Source of the DNA: Actinomycetota bacterium
GTDB lineage: Bacteria; Actinomycetota; Geothermincolia; Geothermincolales; RBG-13-55-18
NCBI GenBank assembly: GCA_003598015.1
Contig: QZKE01000075.1
Coordinates: forward strand, 1-33,763
Direction of reading: 5' to 3'
Length of the DNA: 33,763 nucleotides
Shown: positions 8,217-16,774 of the stretch, in pieces
Position numbering within the stretch: the stretch's first letter is position 1
How the letters are laid out: each line of letters starts with the position of its first letter
Position numbers and translations under genes: made by a program
The notes under the pieces: generated by a model
Seen by the model: only the letters and a program-made list of their open reading frames with translations
Database searches by the model: none
Told to the model about the DNA's origin: nothing

Positions 8217-9971
8217 CTGGTTGTTCTTCCTGAGCATCTTTCCAGCCAGGGCGCCGGGAACGGACTCCCCTCCCTCCACCACCGGTGTGCCGTTGATGAG
8301 CACCATGTCCAGGCCCTCGGGATAGCGCTCGGGGTCGCGGAAACAGGCTTCCGTGCGGAAAGCCTCGTGGTCCATCACCAGCAGGTCGGCGCGGTAACCC
8401 TCCCTGACCAGGCCGCGCTTCTCTATACCGAAGAACTCCGCGGGCAGGGAGGTCAGTCGCCGCACCGCCTCCGCGAGGTCCACGAGCCCCCTCCCGATGA
8501 CGTAGCGGCCGATGAACTTGGGGTAGCAGCCGTAGAACAGCATGGAAGGTCTGCCCACACCCAGGAGTATGGTATCGGTGGTGATCATAGTGCTGGAATC
8601 CTGCAAGGCTGGGAAAGTGTAGCGCTCGGTAAAGGCGTCATCCGGCTCGGAGATGGTTAAAAAGGCCAGTATCCTTCCGTCCTCCTCCAGCAGGAGGTCG
8701 CACATGACGTCGAAGGGATGCATGCCCCGTTCCTCGGCGATCTCGATAAAACACCGCCCCTCCAGGTGCTTGTTCTTCTCCGAACTCACCGCCATGACAT
8801 ACAACGCGTCCCAACCCATCTGGCGGATCATATTCAGGGACCAGTTGTTCTTCCCGGAATGCGGCCAGGTGGGCTTGCCCTTCTCTATGTCGCGCAGCAT
8901 CTCCTTACGCACTCCGCGGTCGGACAGTCTGTCAGTTACCTTCTCCAGACCGCCGGTGAGCGCCCATGACGGGAAGTAGGCCAGGAGTGGGGCGAAGGTG
9001 GTGGTGGTAGGCATGATGTCCATGGCGACGTCCGCGCCTGCCCGGCGGTTTTTATCCAACCGCTTGAGCACCACGTTCATGGACATGTCCAGGGCAAAGT
9101 CGGGCAAGACCTTGAGGGTGAAGCCGGGATGGCGGCACATCCACTTCAGCCCCATGAGGGTGAGGGGATGTACGGGTCCGGTCCAGGGCAGAGAAAAGAT
9201 ATGGGAGATCTGTCCCTTGATGTCGTTGAGGCGGGCCACCTCGGCCACCTCGTCGATGGCCCTGCCCAGGGTGCTGGCGGTATAGGAGCGCAGGTGGCTG
9301 GTGAAGATGCCGCCATATGGGGTGAGGGATCCAGACAGCTTCACCAGCTCGGTGGTATCGGAAAAAAGACCCGGGGGATACTGCAGGCCGGTGGAGAGCC
9401 CGAAGGCGCCCGCCTCCATGGACTCCTCCAGCAGCCGCTTCATCATCTGCATGGCGCCGGCATCCACGGGCCTGTCCTCCAGGCCCAGGGCGGAGATGCG
9501 CAGCATGCCGTGGGGGACCAGGAGGGCCATGTTCAGGAGGAGGCCCTTTTCGTCCATGCGCTCCATGAACTCCCCCATACTTTTCCATTTTATGGAAGTC
9601 TCGAAATCCATCTGGGTAAAGACCTCGAGGTAGTTCTTGAGCCCCTCGCGGTTCTCGTCCGTGATGGGAGCCAGGGACATGCCGCAGTTGCCGCCCACGA
9701 AGGTTGTGATGCCCTGCCGCACCAGGGGTTGGAGCAGCTCGGCCGCGTCATCCCGGAACATGGTGAGGTCGGCGTGGGAGTGGACGTCGATGAAGCCGGG
9801 GCAGACCACGCGCCCGCCGGCCTCTATCTTCCTCGCGGCCTCGCTCTCCTTCAGGTCGCCGATCTTCGCGATGGTTTCGCCGGCTATGCCCACGTCAGCT
9901 TTGTAGGGGGCTTTACCGGAACCATCCACCAGCAGTGCATCCTCCAGGATAAAGTCGAACAATCGGATCAC
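8214..9971 (-). CDS. N-acyl-D-amino-acid deacylase (D-aminoacylase) family amidohydrolase
   Basis: A 585-residue metal-dependent amidohydrolase. After an N-terminal beta domain (DFILEDALLVDGSG) comes PGFIDVHSHADL with the metal ligands H64 and H66. The GGNCG motif has its cysteine at residue 96, the position of the zinc-binding cysteine in characterised D-aminoacylases. Further candidate ligands are H226 (SHLRSY) and H257 (GQISH). An aspartate in MITTDT probably matches the catalytic one. The family removes acyl groups from N-acyl-D-amino acids or cleaves related amides. It is cytoplasmic. GTG 9971 lies almost on top of its GGGAGG, so TTG three codons in is an alternative start. The TAG stop (8214-8216) lies inside the right arm of the inverted-repeat element. 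Confidence 0.85.
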   Translation of the reverse strand: MIRLFDFILEDALLVDGSGKAPYKADVGIAGETIAKIGDLKESEAARKIEAGGRVVCPGFIDVHSHADLTMFRDDAAELLQPLVRQGITTFVGGNCGMSLAPITDENREGLKNYLEVFTQMDFETSIKWKSMGEFMERMDEKGLLLNMALLVPHGMLRISALGLEDRPVDAGAMQMMKRLLEESMEAGAFGLSTGLQYPPGLFSDTTELVKLSGSLTPYGGIFTSHLRSYTASTLGRAIDEVAEVARLNDIKGQISHIFSLPWTGPVHPLTLMGLKWMCRHPGFTLKVLPDFALDMSMNVVLKRLDKNRRAGADVAMDIMPTTTTFAPLLAYFPSWALTGGLEKVTDRLSDRGVRKEMLRDIEKGKPTWPHSGKNNWSLNMIRQMGWDALYVMAVSSEKNKHLEGRCFIEIAEERGMHPFDVMCDLLLEEDGRILAFLTISEPDDAFTERYTFPALQDSSTMITTDTILLGVGRPSMLFYGCYPKFIGRYVIGRGLVDLAEAVRRLTSLPAEFFGIEKRGLVREGYRADLLVMDHEAFRTEACFRDPERYPEGLDMVLINGTPVVEGGESVPGALAGKMLRKNNQ

Positions 9972-10084
9972 CCTCCCTTCGCAGCCTCATGGTAAAAAGC
10001 TTCGTGCTGACCGGATTTACACGAAGCGTATATATTCAATCATATTGTACGGATTTCGTCACCTTTTATGGTCTGGCCTCGCGG

Positions 10085-10106
10085 TCAGGCCTGGCTTGAT
10101 GCCGGA
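10085..10106. repeat. Divergent copy of the inner arm of the REP-like element
   Basis: These 22 bases match 7922-7943, part of the perfect inner arm of the 7854-8216 element, at 18 of 22 positions; the shared core is GGCCTGG-TT-ATGCC. The copy lies in the 195-base gap between the amidohydrolase start and the glycosidase stop. The rest of the gap shows no gene. Confidence 0.4.
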
Positions 10107-10166
10107 CGGGTGCTCCGTGGAGACCCAGCCCTTGGTTTCGATGCAACGCTTAACCTCTCAGGGCGA

Positions 10167-11423
10167 CTATTCCTGGTTCCGCCTCCAGGCGTTCCTGATA
10201 GCCGCGATAAGGCCGCTTGATTTCACAGCGGTATGGTTCAAGGGATCGGGTCCGTGCGTGAAGTCGAAATCGTCCACCTCGCGGTTCCAGTCTTTCCAGG
10301 ACGGATGCCACACCCAAAGGGCATGATTCCAGCCTTCTTCCTCGAACAAGCGCATGGAGTCCTCCATGAAAGCGGCGGCTCCCGGCGCCCACCTCACCAC
10401 CCCGAACTCCGTCACCGCGACGGGCGCACCGTATAGGCGCGAGAAATCCATGGCGGCGGAGAGGCATTCCTCCAGCCAAACCCGATCAAAGACCTCGCTT
10501 GCACCATCACCGTCAGTGTCGAATACCCCCGGATACGTATAGCCTTCATCCCCGGGACTCTGGTGCGTATAGGGATGGGGAGCATACTGGTGGACGACAT
10601 ATACCGTACGGGGATCGCCGCTGGGCTCCACGAAGGGAAGCCAGCCTACCGCGCTGTAGCCGTTCCCCCCCACCAGGATCGGCATTTCTCCGTCCTCCTC
10701 CCTGATGGCGGCGGTGATGCGCGGGAAGAGCTGGTTCCAGTCATAGAGGGTACCGCCGTATTCATTGTAGAAATCCTCGGGGTCCCAGGCATCCAGCAGC
10801 CGGTCATTGGAATTGGGCTCGACCATGAGCTCGTAACCTATCACCGCGGGATTATCGCGATATCTCCACGCGGTATACCGCCACATGTCGACCCAGGCGT
10901 CCTGGGCATTGCTCTCTTCCCAGACGCTATCATCCAGGTAGCTCTCGTCGAACCATGAACCAACCTCGTCCCAGTAGAAGGTGAAGTCGCTTCTGCCCGG
11001 CCCGGTGCGGAAGGCGATAACCGCGTACATGCCTTCTGAAGCGATCATCTCCAGGAGGCGGTCCAGGTTGGCCTGCACATCCCCGTCAAGCAAGTAAGGA
11101 GCCGTCTCCGTATACAACCCCGGATGGGACACCACCACGAAATTGGCGCCCATCGCGGCAAGCGCCCCCACATCGCTTCGGGTATAGGGAGGTCCCACAG
11201 GCCCGGGACCCATGAATTCGGAGCCGTCGAGTTCCGGGTAGACCCGGCGCTGGTATATGTTGGCTCCCCGCAGCATGGTGCCGTCCTCCCAGAGGGACCA
11301 GGCGTCCTGTGGCATGGCGTCCACCCGCTCGTCCTCCTGCCGCTGCGTACAGCCGGTATCGAAGGCTGTGGCGAGCAGAGTCGCCGCGAGCAGAAGCGGG
11401 ACAACCGCCCGCATCACTTTCAT
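10167..11423 (-). CDS. Secreted GH5-like (cellulase-family) glycoside hydrolase
   Basis: A 418-residue TIM-barrel glycosidase of clan GH-A type. It begins with a basic and hydrophobic signal segment (MKVMRAVVPLLLAATLLATAF) followed by a cysteine at residue 25 in DTGC. This resembles a lipoprotein signal, although aspartate at -3 is not a good lipobox. LRGANIYQ is the usual first strand. The acid/base glutamate is probably E202 in YELMVEPN, the substrate histidine lies in VVHQYAP, and the nucleophile is probably E339 in VTEFGV, followed by a late WVW. The substrate is likely a beta-linked glucan or mannan but cannot be specified. ATG 11423 follows GGGAG at 5 bases, preferred over in-frame ATG 11438. 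The metallophosphoesterase gene ends 55 bases upstream on the same strand, so the two are probably co-transcribed. Confidence 0.82.
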   Translation of the reverse strand: MKVMRAVVPLLLAATLLATAFDTGCTQRQEDERVDAMPQDAWSLWEDGTMLRGANIYQRRVYPELDGSEFMGPGPVGPPYTRSDVGALAAMGANFVVVSHPGLYTETAPYLLDGDVQANLDRLLEMIASEGMYAVIAFRTGPGRSDFTFYWDEVGSWFDESYLDDSVWEESNAQDAWVDMWRYTAWRYRDNPAVIGYELMVEPNSNDRLLDAWDPEDFYNEYGGTLYDWNQLFPRITAAIREEDGEMPILVGGNGYSAVGWLPFVEPSGDPRTVYVVHQYAPHPYTHQSPGDEGYTYPGVFDTDGDGASEVFDRVWLEECLSAAMDFSRLYGAPVAVTEFGVVRWAPGAAAFMEDSMRLFEEEGWNHALWVWHPSWKDWNREVDDFDFTHGPDPLNHTAVKSSGLIAAIRNAWRRNQE

Positions 11424-11478
11424 TCTCACTCCCGTCATCCCCCTGACACGACTCCCGGAGTCAAGCCCGCTGAACACC

Positions 11479-13275
11479 TTACCGCAGCGTGATGGTTGCC
11501 ACGGCCGGATCGCCCCGCTGTTCCGCCGCCTTCCCCGGGTTTCCGGGTTCCAGCTCAGCTCTCAAATAGAGCAGGACCCGGCCTGGCTTTCCAGGTATTT
11601 CCACGCTGCGGTAGAGCTCGCCTCCCTCCACCTCATAGCCGCCCGCGGGAGGCGCTGGTGCCTGTACGACGATACCCGCCAGCTCCATTCTCGCAGCGAG
11701 GTAGTTGTCCACCTCAATCACGATATGCGGGTCCCCTTCCCCCGCGGCCTGGAGCACCTGCGTGGAAAGCGCCGGGGTGTCCAGCGCGTCGAGGTCGGTC
11801 ATGCCCCCCGGCTCCGAGCCGTCGTAGAAAGGATAGGACGATATGCCGTCCAGGTAAGCGCAGGAGGCTATCTTCCCATCCTCCACCTCTACCAGGCGGT
11901 ACCCGGGATAGTGGTCGCTCTCGCCGCCCTCGTCGAAGTAGACGCAGGTCTGGCAGGAGTACATGGTCTCCCCCGTACCGTCCACCCAGGACACCCACGC
12001 GATCTCGTCGGTGTGCCGGTGGCCGCCGAAGACCGCATCCACCCCGTGGCGCGACACCATATCCAGCAGCGCCTGCTTCCCCTTCCCCCCTCCCGCGGAT
12101 ATGTAGACGGGCCCATAGGATATGTTGGCGAAGGAGTATCCCTTGCCGTCCGGCGTGTAGGGGTCATGGTGCAGCGCCACCACTTCGAGTTGAGCATCGC
12201 GGTGGGCGGCGAGGTCCTCCTCCAGCCAGGCCAGCTGGCCGGAATAGGTTGAGGGGTCGCCCTCGTCCTCCGCGTCCAGGACCTGGCCCTGCCATTTGCG
12301 CGGTTCCATGTAGAAGAGCTTGTTCATCACCAGGCGGTCGTCCTCCGGCCATTCGTAGGTGTCGAGGCAGGTGAAATGGCTGCCGCCCACATCGAAGGAG
12401 TAATAGAGCGGTCCTATGTTGTTCTCGTACCATCTCTCCCCGTCGATCTCGTTCACGTAGCCGTCGTGGTTGCCGGGAAGGAGGAAGGCCGGGACCTCCA
12501 GGTCCAGCAAGGCGGCGTAGAACCTCTCGCATTCGCTGAGCAGCTCGCCGGGGCGGCGCTGGCCGCGCACGAAATCGCCGAGCATGAGCACGAAATCGGG
12601 GCGGATGAGATTGACCTGGCGGATGGCCTCCGTGAAGAAGACGGGCTCGCCGTCCTGCGAGATACCCTTGTCCGTCTGGGTGGAGAAGAGGGACGAGTTA
12701 GCGAGTTCGTGGACGTGTATATCGGAGAGGGTGATGAAGGTGTAGTCGTCATCCGTGTCCTGCGTCACCGCAACGGCATGGGGCTGGCTATCGCAGATGC
12801 TCTCGCCACCGGCATCGGCCTCAACCTTCAGGTCGTAGAGCTCGGGGGCCACTTCAAATGGGAGCCTGAAAGCGACATGCCATACCTCCTCGCTGCGTCC
12901 TTCCATGCTGCGGTAAGGCCAGCGCTCGCAGGCACCCAGGTGCGCGCCTTCCGGCTCGAGTTCATAGACCAGGCCGGCGAGCTCATCCCGTGACGGGGTC
13001 AGATATGCCCGCCATCCCGACACCTCGACCGACCTCGATACCTCTCCCGCCCACAGGTCCACTTCCACCTCCAGGACCTCGCCATGCATCACCATGGCGG
13101 GATATCCTACGGTGGGCCAGACGAGCTCGTTGATGCGGGGTGGCGGGTATTCACCGCCGGAGGGATACCTGAAGAAAGGTGAGTGCAGGAAGGAGAGAAG
13201 CGCCCCAGTCAGCGCAAAACATACGAGGACCAGCACGATAAGGATTTTCACAGCCTTGCGCAGAGCCCGTCTCAC
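11479..13275 (-). CDS. Membrane-anchored metallophosphoesterase
   Basis: A 598-residue calcineurin-like phosphoesterase. An N-terminal segment (AVKILIVLVLVCFALTGALLSFL) would anchor it or export it. Residues 40-170 form a beta-rich domain, and the catalytic domain follows. The metal-site motifs occur in order: SDIH with D185 and H187, GDF with D234, GNHD with N269 and H270, then LHHDP and GGHRH. The C-terminal region after about 480 is another beta-rich part. The active site therefore probably faces outside and would hydrolyse a phosphodiester or phosphomonoester; the substrate is unknown. GTG 13275 was chosen because AAAGGAGG precedes it by about 7 bases. The GH5-like gene follows 55 bases downstream. 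Confidence 0.85.
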   Translation of the reverse strand: MRRALRKAVKILIVLVLVCFALTGALLSFLHSPFFRYPSGGEYPPPRINELVWPTVGYPAMVMHGEVLEVEVDLWAGEVSRSVEVSGWRAYLTPSRDELAGLVYELEPEGAHLGACERWPYRSMEGRSEEVWHVAFRLPFEVAPELYDLKVEADAGGESICDSQPHAVAVTQDTDDDYTFITLSDIHVHELANSSLFSTQTDKGISQDGEPVFFTEAIRQVNLIRPDFVLMLGDFVRGQRRPGELLSECERFYAALLDLEVPAFLLPGNHDGYVNEIDGERWYENNIGPLYYSFDVGGSHFTCLDTYEWPEDDRLVMNKLFYMEPRKWQGQVLDAEDEGDPSTYSGQLAWLEEDLAAHRDAQLEVVALHHDPYTPDGKGYSFANISYGPVYISAGGGKGKQALLDMVSRHGVDAVFGGHRHTDEIAWVSWVDGTGETMYSCQTCVYFDEGGESDHYPGYRLVEVEDGKIASCAYLDGISSYPFYDGSEPGGMTDLDALDTPALSTQVLQAAGEGDPHIVIEVDNYLAARMELAGIVVQAPAPPAGGYEVEGGELYRSVEIPGKPGRVLLYLRAELEPGNPGKAAEQRGDPAVATITLR

Positions 13276-13340
13276 CCGTATACCTCCTTTGCCGGCGGAC
13301 AAGACCATGATACCAGCAGCCGCCGGTGAAGGTTCGCGGG

Positions 13341-13438
13341 CTAAGGGGTCGTATCTTCGTTCTTCGCTTCGATCGCCCCATTGTTTCCTGCCGCTTTCGG
13401 ATTGTCAGCAACCGAAGAACGAAGATACGACCCCTTAG
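13341..13438. repeat. Short inverted-repeat element with perfect 26-base arms
   Basis: The arms 13341-13366 and 13413-13438 are perfect inverted copies of 26 bases, beginning CTAAGGGGTCGTATCTTCG, around a 46-base centre. There is no coding capacity. The GGGGTC end resembles the TAGGGGTCAGG end of the 7854-8216 element. The right arm contains the stop codon of the MFS gene (TAA on the minus strand, 13435-13437). It lies between the phosphoesterase start and the MFS stop, and could also act as a transcription-terminating hairpin. Confidence 0.85.
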
Positions 13439-14688
13439 GCGTGTTCCTCGTCGATGCGCAGGGCGATGAAGAAGGCCGCCACGAAGAGCGCCGCCAGAAA
13501 TGCCATGGCCCAGAAGAAGCTCTCTCCACCCGTCGCCGCCTTGATGCCCTCCATGGCCAGGGTCAGGACCACACCCCCGGCGTTGCCCAGCAGGAAGAGC
13601 ATGCTCGTGGCCGTCCCGGTGAGGTGGGCTCCGGTGGTTTCCTCGGCGAAGGCCAGCAGGATGGGCAGGGCGCTGAGCAGAAAGAAACCGAGGAAGCCCC
13701 CGACCACGAAGATGAGGAAGGTGTTCTCGAGGGCACCTACCAGGAACAGGGTGGGCACGGCCATGAAGGCGGCCAGGAGCAGGAAGGGCTTGCGCCACGT
13801 GAGCTTGTCGGAGATGGCGGGGATGACTATGCAGCCTACGACCCCAGCGACCACCATCACGGCACCTATGTATCCCGCGGTTTCGGACGTGATACCCTTG
13901 GGCCCGAGGATATCCTCGATTAATTGCATGAGGCCGACGAAGGAGCCGTTGCCGACGAAGATGATCACACACAGGATACGGAAGTTATGCAGCCCGAAGA
14001 GGGAGCGCAGGCTCTTCATGTTGATGGCCACGTCCTCGCCCAGGGCCTCTTGCTCCGTCCGCTTGGGCGGCTTCGGAGGCCTGGCCTTGCCGAGAAACGC
14101 GAACAATACAAATCCGGCCAGGGCGGCCAGGCTGTAGATGAGCACCACCAGACGCAAGGCGCCGAGGTCGTCGCCAAAGGCCTCGAGCATCGGCTGGGTG
14201 GCGGCCTGGGCGATGATCATGCCCACGAAAAGAGACAGGGTCGCCAGGCCGCTCGCTATGGCCGATTCGTCGGATGGGAACCAGGTGCTGACCATCTTGG
14301 TGATGCTGTTGAGCACGAAGGGCTGGCCGACCGAGATGCCGATCATCCCGATGAGCACCAGGGCGTAGTTATCCACGAAGAGGCGGAGGAAGGAGAAGGC
14401 CGCGGTGAGGACGGCGCCGATCATCACCGCGTAACGGAACCCCTTACGGTCGATTACGAAACCGGCGGGGATAGACACCGGTATGTATACCAGCGGAAAC
14501 ATGAGCATCAATATGACTATGGGCAGCTCTGAGGAGAAGCCCATCAACTCCTGGGTGCGTGACAGTATGGGAGCATAATTCAGCCACATGAGCTGGGTGA
14601 GTGCGGCCACGAACATGAACGCCAGCAGCACGATCCAGCGGTAGCGATAGGTAGCGGACTTCTCTTCCCCTTCCATGACAACCCCCAT
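13435..14688 (-). CDS. MFS transporter (12-TM)
   Basis: A 417-residue major facilitator superfamily permease with about twelve hydrophobic segments and a charged cytoplasmic loop in the middle (KARPPKPPKRTEQEALGED). Between TM2 and TM3 lies the family signature region GFVIDRKGFRYAVMIG. The first helix pattern TQLMWLNYAPI resembles the FLVCR/DIRC2-type branch, but that is a weak impression and the substrate is not predictable. It is located in the inner membrane. The start is ATG 14688 or, equally plausibly, ATG 14676; neither has a strong ribosome binding site. The stop TAA is inside the right arm of the 13341-13438 inverted repeat. The gene is divergent from the SDR gene at 15027. Confidence 0.85.
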   Translation of the reverse strand: MGVVMEGEEKSATYRYRWIVLLAFMFVAALTQLMWLNYAPILSRTQELMGFSSELPIVILMLMFPLVYIPVSIPAGFVIDRKGFRYAVMIGAVLTAAFSFLRLFVDNYALVLIGMIGISVGQPFVLNSITKMVSTWFPSDESAIASGLATLSLFVGMIIAQAATQPMLEAFGDDLGALRLVVLIYSLAALAGFVLFAFLGKARPPKPPKRTEQEALGEDVAINMKSLRSLFGLHNFRILCVIIFVGNGSFVGLMQLIEDILGPKGITSETAGYIGAVMVVAGVVGCIVIPAISDKLTWRKPFLLLAAFMAVPTLFLVGALENTFLIFVVGGFLGFFLLSALPILLAFAEETTGAHLTGTATSMLFLLGNAGGVVLTLAMEGIKAATGGESFFWAMAFLAALFVAAFFIALRIDEEHA

Positions 14689-14700
14689 TCACACCAGTAT

Positions 14701-14822
14701 CAAGGGGCCTGGAATGTCGAGTACTTGATGTGTCTCGTTGTTCGCCTGAGATCGCCCCCCGAAGACTCCACGATTACCATTTTCTGGTTCGATACTCGAT
14801 ATCCGAGATCTGACCCCTATTG
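14701..14822. repeat. Imperfect inverted-repeat element of the GGGGTCAG family
   Basis: The left end 14701-14728 (CAAGGGGCCTGG, then ATGTCGAGTAC) and the reverse complement of the right end 14790-14822 (CAATAGGGGTCAGATCTCG, then ATATCGAGTAT) are imperfect inverted copies. The right end resembles the GGGGTCAGGTCT end of the 7854-8216 element and the solo copy at 17551-17581. It occupies about a third of the 338-base gap between the MFS and SDR genes. Confidence 0.5.
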
Positions 14823-14870
14823 CCGCTCTTCACCTACCTAGCATAATCCACATGAGGCATTAATGGTAGC

Positions 14871-14898
14871 TTGCATTCCTGGAGCCGAACATTATATG
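14871..14898 (+). promoter_or_regulatory. Weak promoter candidate for the second SDR gene
   Basis: TTGCAT at 14871-14876 and TATATG at 14893-14898 are 16 bases apart. Each is 4 of 6 to consensus. The leader to ATG 15027 would be over 120 bases. Apart from this and the repeat, I see nothing else in the 338-base gap. Confidence 0.25.
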
Positions 14899-15026
14899 AA
14901 TAGGGTGTACATTCAAACACGGACAGGACGGCTCGTTCGGTCTCGCTCACACCAGGACCATGCCCGGCGGCAGCCGCATGGATCAATGGATGGCAACGGA
15001 TTCATGGGAAGAAGGGGGAGGCGGAG

Positions 15027-15842
15027 ATGAAAGACCTGCGGGGAAAGGTGGTACTGATAACCGGGGCCGCCCGCGGCATGGGCAGGCTGCACGCCTACGC
15101 CTTCGCGCGCGAGGGATCACGCGTGGTGCTCACCGACATCGACGAGACGGAGCTCAAGAAGACGGCCGGCGAGATGCGGGAAGCGGGCTACGATGTCTCC
15201 TCCTACACCGTGGATATCTCCAGCCGCGAGGCCTGCTTCAAGCTGGCCGAGAAGGTCGAAGACGAGGTGGGTCCCGTGGACGTGCTCGTGAACAACGCCG
15301 CCATCGCCACCAACGAGAGGGTGCTGGACACCTCCGAGAGCGCCTACCGGCGCATCACGGACGTCAACTACCTGGGGCAGATATGGATGATGCAGGCTTT
15401 CGTCCCCGAGATGGTGAGACGCGGCTCCGGCCACGTGGTCAACATCTGTTCCATGGCCGGCAAGGTCTCCGTGGTCAACCTGGCGCCCTACTGCGCCACC
15501 AAGTTCGCCCTCATCGGCATCACGGACGGCATCCGCCAGGAATTGAAAAAGAGCGGCGTCAAGTTCACCATCGTCAATCCCGGCTACATCTCCACCGGCA
15601 TGTTCGAAGGTGCCAAGGTGCCCTTCATCACCCGCTGGCAGGACCCCCAGAAGGTGACGGACGCGCTGTTGGAAGGGGTGAAAAGGGACAGGGCCGAGGT
15701 GTTCGTGCCCCGTTTCGTCTCTCATCTCACCGCTTTCATCAGGGGTCTCGGCTTGCCCAAGCTGGCCGATATTGGACTCGCCATCTTTCGAGCGGACAAG
15801 TCCTTCGCCCCCATGCACAAGGACCGCGGCAGGCCGTTCTGA
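15027..15842 (+). CDS. SDR family NAD(P)-dependent oxidoreductase
   Basis: A 271-residue classical SDR. TGAARGMG is at residues 12-19, NNAA at 89-92 (alanine for the usual glycine), and the complete tetrad is N114, S142, Y155 and K159 (YCATK). D37 after beta-2 favours NAD(H), by inference. PGYISTGMF follows the active site. The C-terminal 40 residues contain a hydrophobic FIRGLGLPKLADIGLAIF segment. ATG 15027 follows GGGGGAGGCGGAG. The catalytic residues have exactly the same numbering as in the SDR at 192-1013, and both have hydrophobic tails, so the two are probably paralogs. It converges with the DUF4125 gene. The substrate is unknown. Confidence 0.9.
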   Translation: MKDLRGKVVLITGAARGMGRLHAYAFAREGSRVVLTDIDETELKKTAGEMREAGYDVSSYTVDISSREACFKLAEKVEDEVGPVDVLVNNAAIATNERVLDTSESAYRRITDVNYLGQIWMMQAFVPEMVRRGSGHVVNICSMAGKVSVVNLAPYCATKFALIGITDGIRQELKKSGVKFTIVNPGYISTGMFEGAKVPFITRWQDPQKVTDALLEGVKRDRAEVFVPRFVSHLTAFIRGLGLPKLADIGLAIFRADKSFAPMHKDRGRPF

Positions 15843-15943
15843 GTACGGAAGAGCGCCGGCGTCTCAATCCAGACGGCAAAGCCCGCCAACGCGGGGGAGC
15901 GGCCGGGCCCGGTATATCCAACGCGGCATGAGCGGCTTCTCGA

Positions 15944-16561
15944 TCAGGAGCAGGGAGGCGTGCTCGCAGCCGTGCCGTGATCGTCCAATGAGGCCAGGAG
16001 CTGCTTCCAGTCGAGGTCCTTATCGGAGGACATCGCCTTCATATAACCCACGGCCAGGGCGATGCGGTTCTCCCCTTGCGCCGACATCCCCAGGATATCC
16101 GAATAGTAGAAGTCGAGGGTGCGGGTGGAATACGTCTCCAGCTCGGCGCGGGAGTATGTCTCCGAAGACGTGATATCGTGCGTGTCGTCGCGGGAGTAGA
16201 TGGGCCTCGCCAGCCTGGCGCCCGGGGTGCCCTTGAGATATTCCTCCGCCCACAGGCACTCCTTGCGCACGATACGGTCGATGATGGGCTCGGCTTCGGG
16301 GTTGAGGGGCGGGATGAGGCCTTCCATGCGGGCGTACTTCTCGGTCATGAGGTTCCGGCTCTTGGCCTGCGCCATCTTGAGGTCGTTGAGGTAGCTGGCC
16401 AAGGTGGTCTCGGACCAGGTGAGGAAGTTGGCGGTGCGGATGGTGTGAAAGGACTGCCGGTCCTCCTGGCAGGAAGCGCTCCTTCCCCTGGCCTGCACGG
16501 AGGTGAACATCTCCCACTCGATATCGAGTATCTCCGAAATCAACTCCTCTTTCCTGCGCAT
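15944..16561 (-). CDS. DUF4125 family protein
   Basis: A 205-residue protein recognised from memory as DUF4125. The features used are the opening KEELISEILDIEWEMF, the central TIRTANFLTWSETTLASYLNDL, and the block EKYARMEG followed by PIIDRIVRKE. It appears all-helical, with no signal peptide or membrane segment. Its function is unknown. I recall family members beside corrinoid, radical-SAM or sugar-metabolism genes, but that was not checked. ATG 16561 is the first start in a frame with good coding character. The ATC-hydrolase-like gene lies 213 bases upstream on the same strand and may share its transcript. It converges with the SDR gene ending at 15842. Confidence 0.75.
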   Translation of the reverse strand: MRRKEELISEILDIEWEMFTSVQARGRSASCQEDRQSFHTIRTANFLTWSETTLASYLNDLKMAQAKSRNLMTEKYARMEGLIPPLNPEAEPIIDRIVRKECLWAEEYLKGTPGARLARPIYSRDDTHDITSSETYSRAELETYSTRTLDFYYSDILGMSAQGENRIALAVGYMKAMSSDKDLDWKQLLASLDDHGTAASTPPCS

Positions 16562-16774
16562 AGACCCCTACCTGCGTCGATGTCGTCTCCCGGCAGAACC
16601 TGGACGCGTTCCGCCCATGCGGTCCCCGGCCCGTGCGCTAATGATATCCCGCGAAACTCAATCCATTCAACCCAGCGCATCATGCGCAGTAGATATGATA
16701 ATCGCTTACCCCGGCAGAGCACCCCGAATCTCCAGCCCGGGGAGAAGGACCTCCGGAGAAGGAAGAAACGTCCC

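Noticed and set aside
7969-8325. GTG-started open frame behind a good AAGGAGG site inside the inverted-repeat element
   Set aside because: It runs through both the repeat arms and the end of the convergent amidohydrolase gene, its composition follows the repeat, and no protein family is recognisable.
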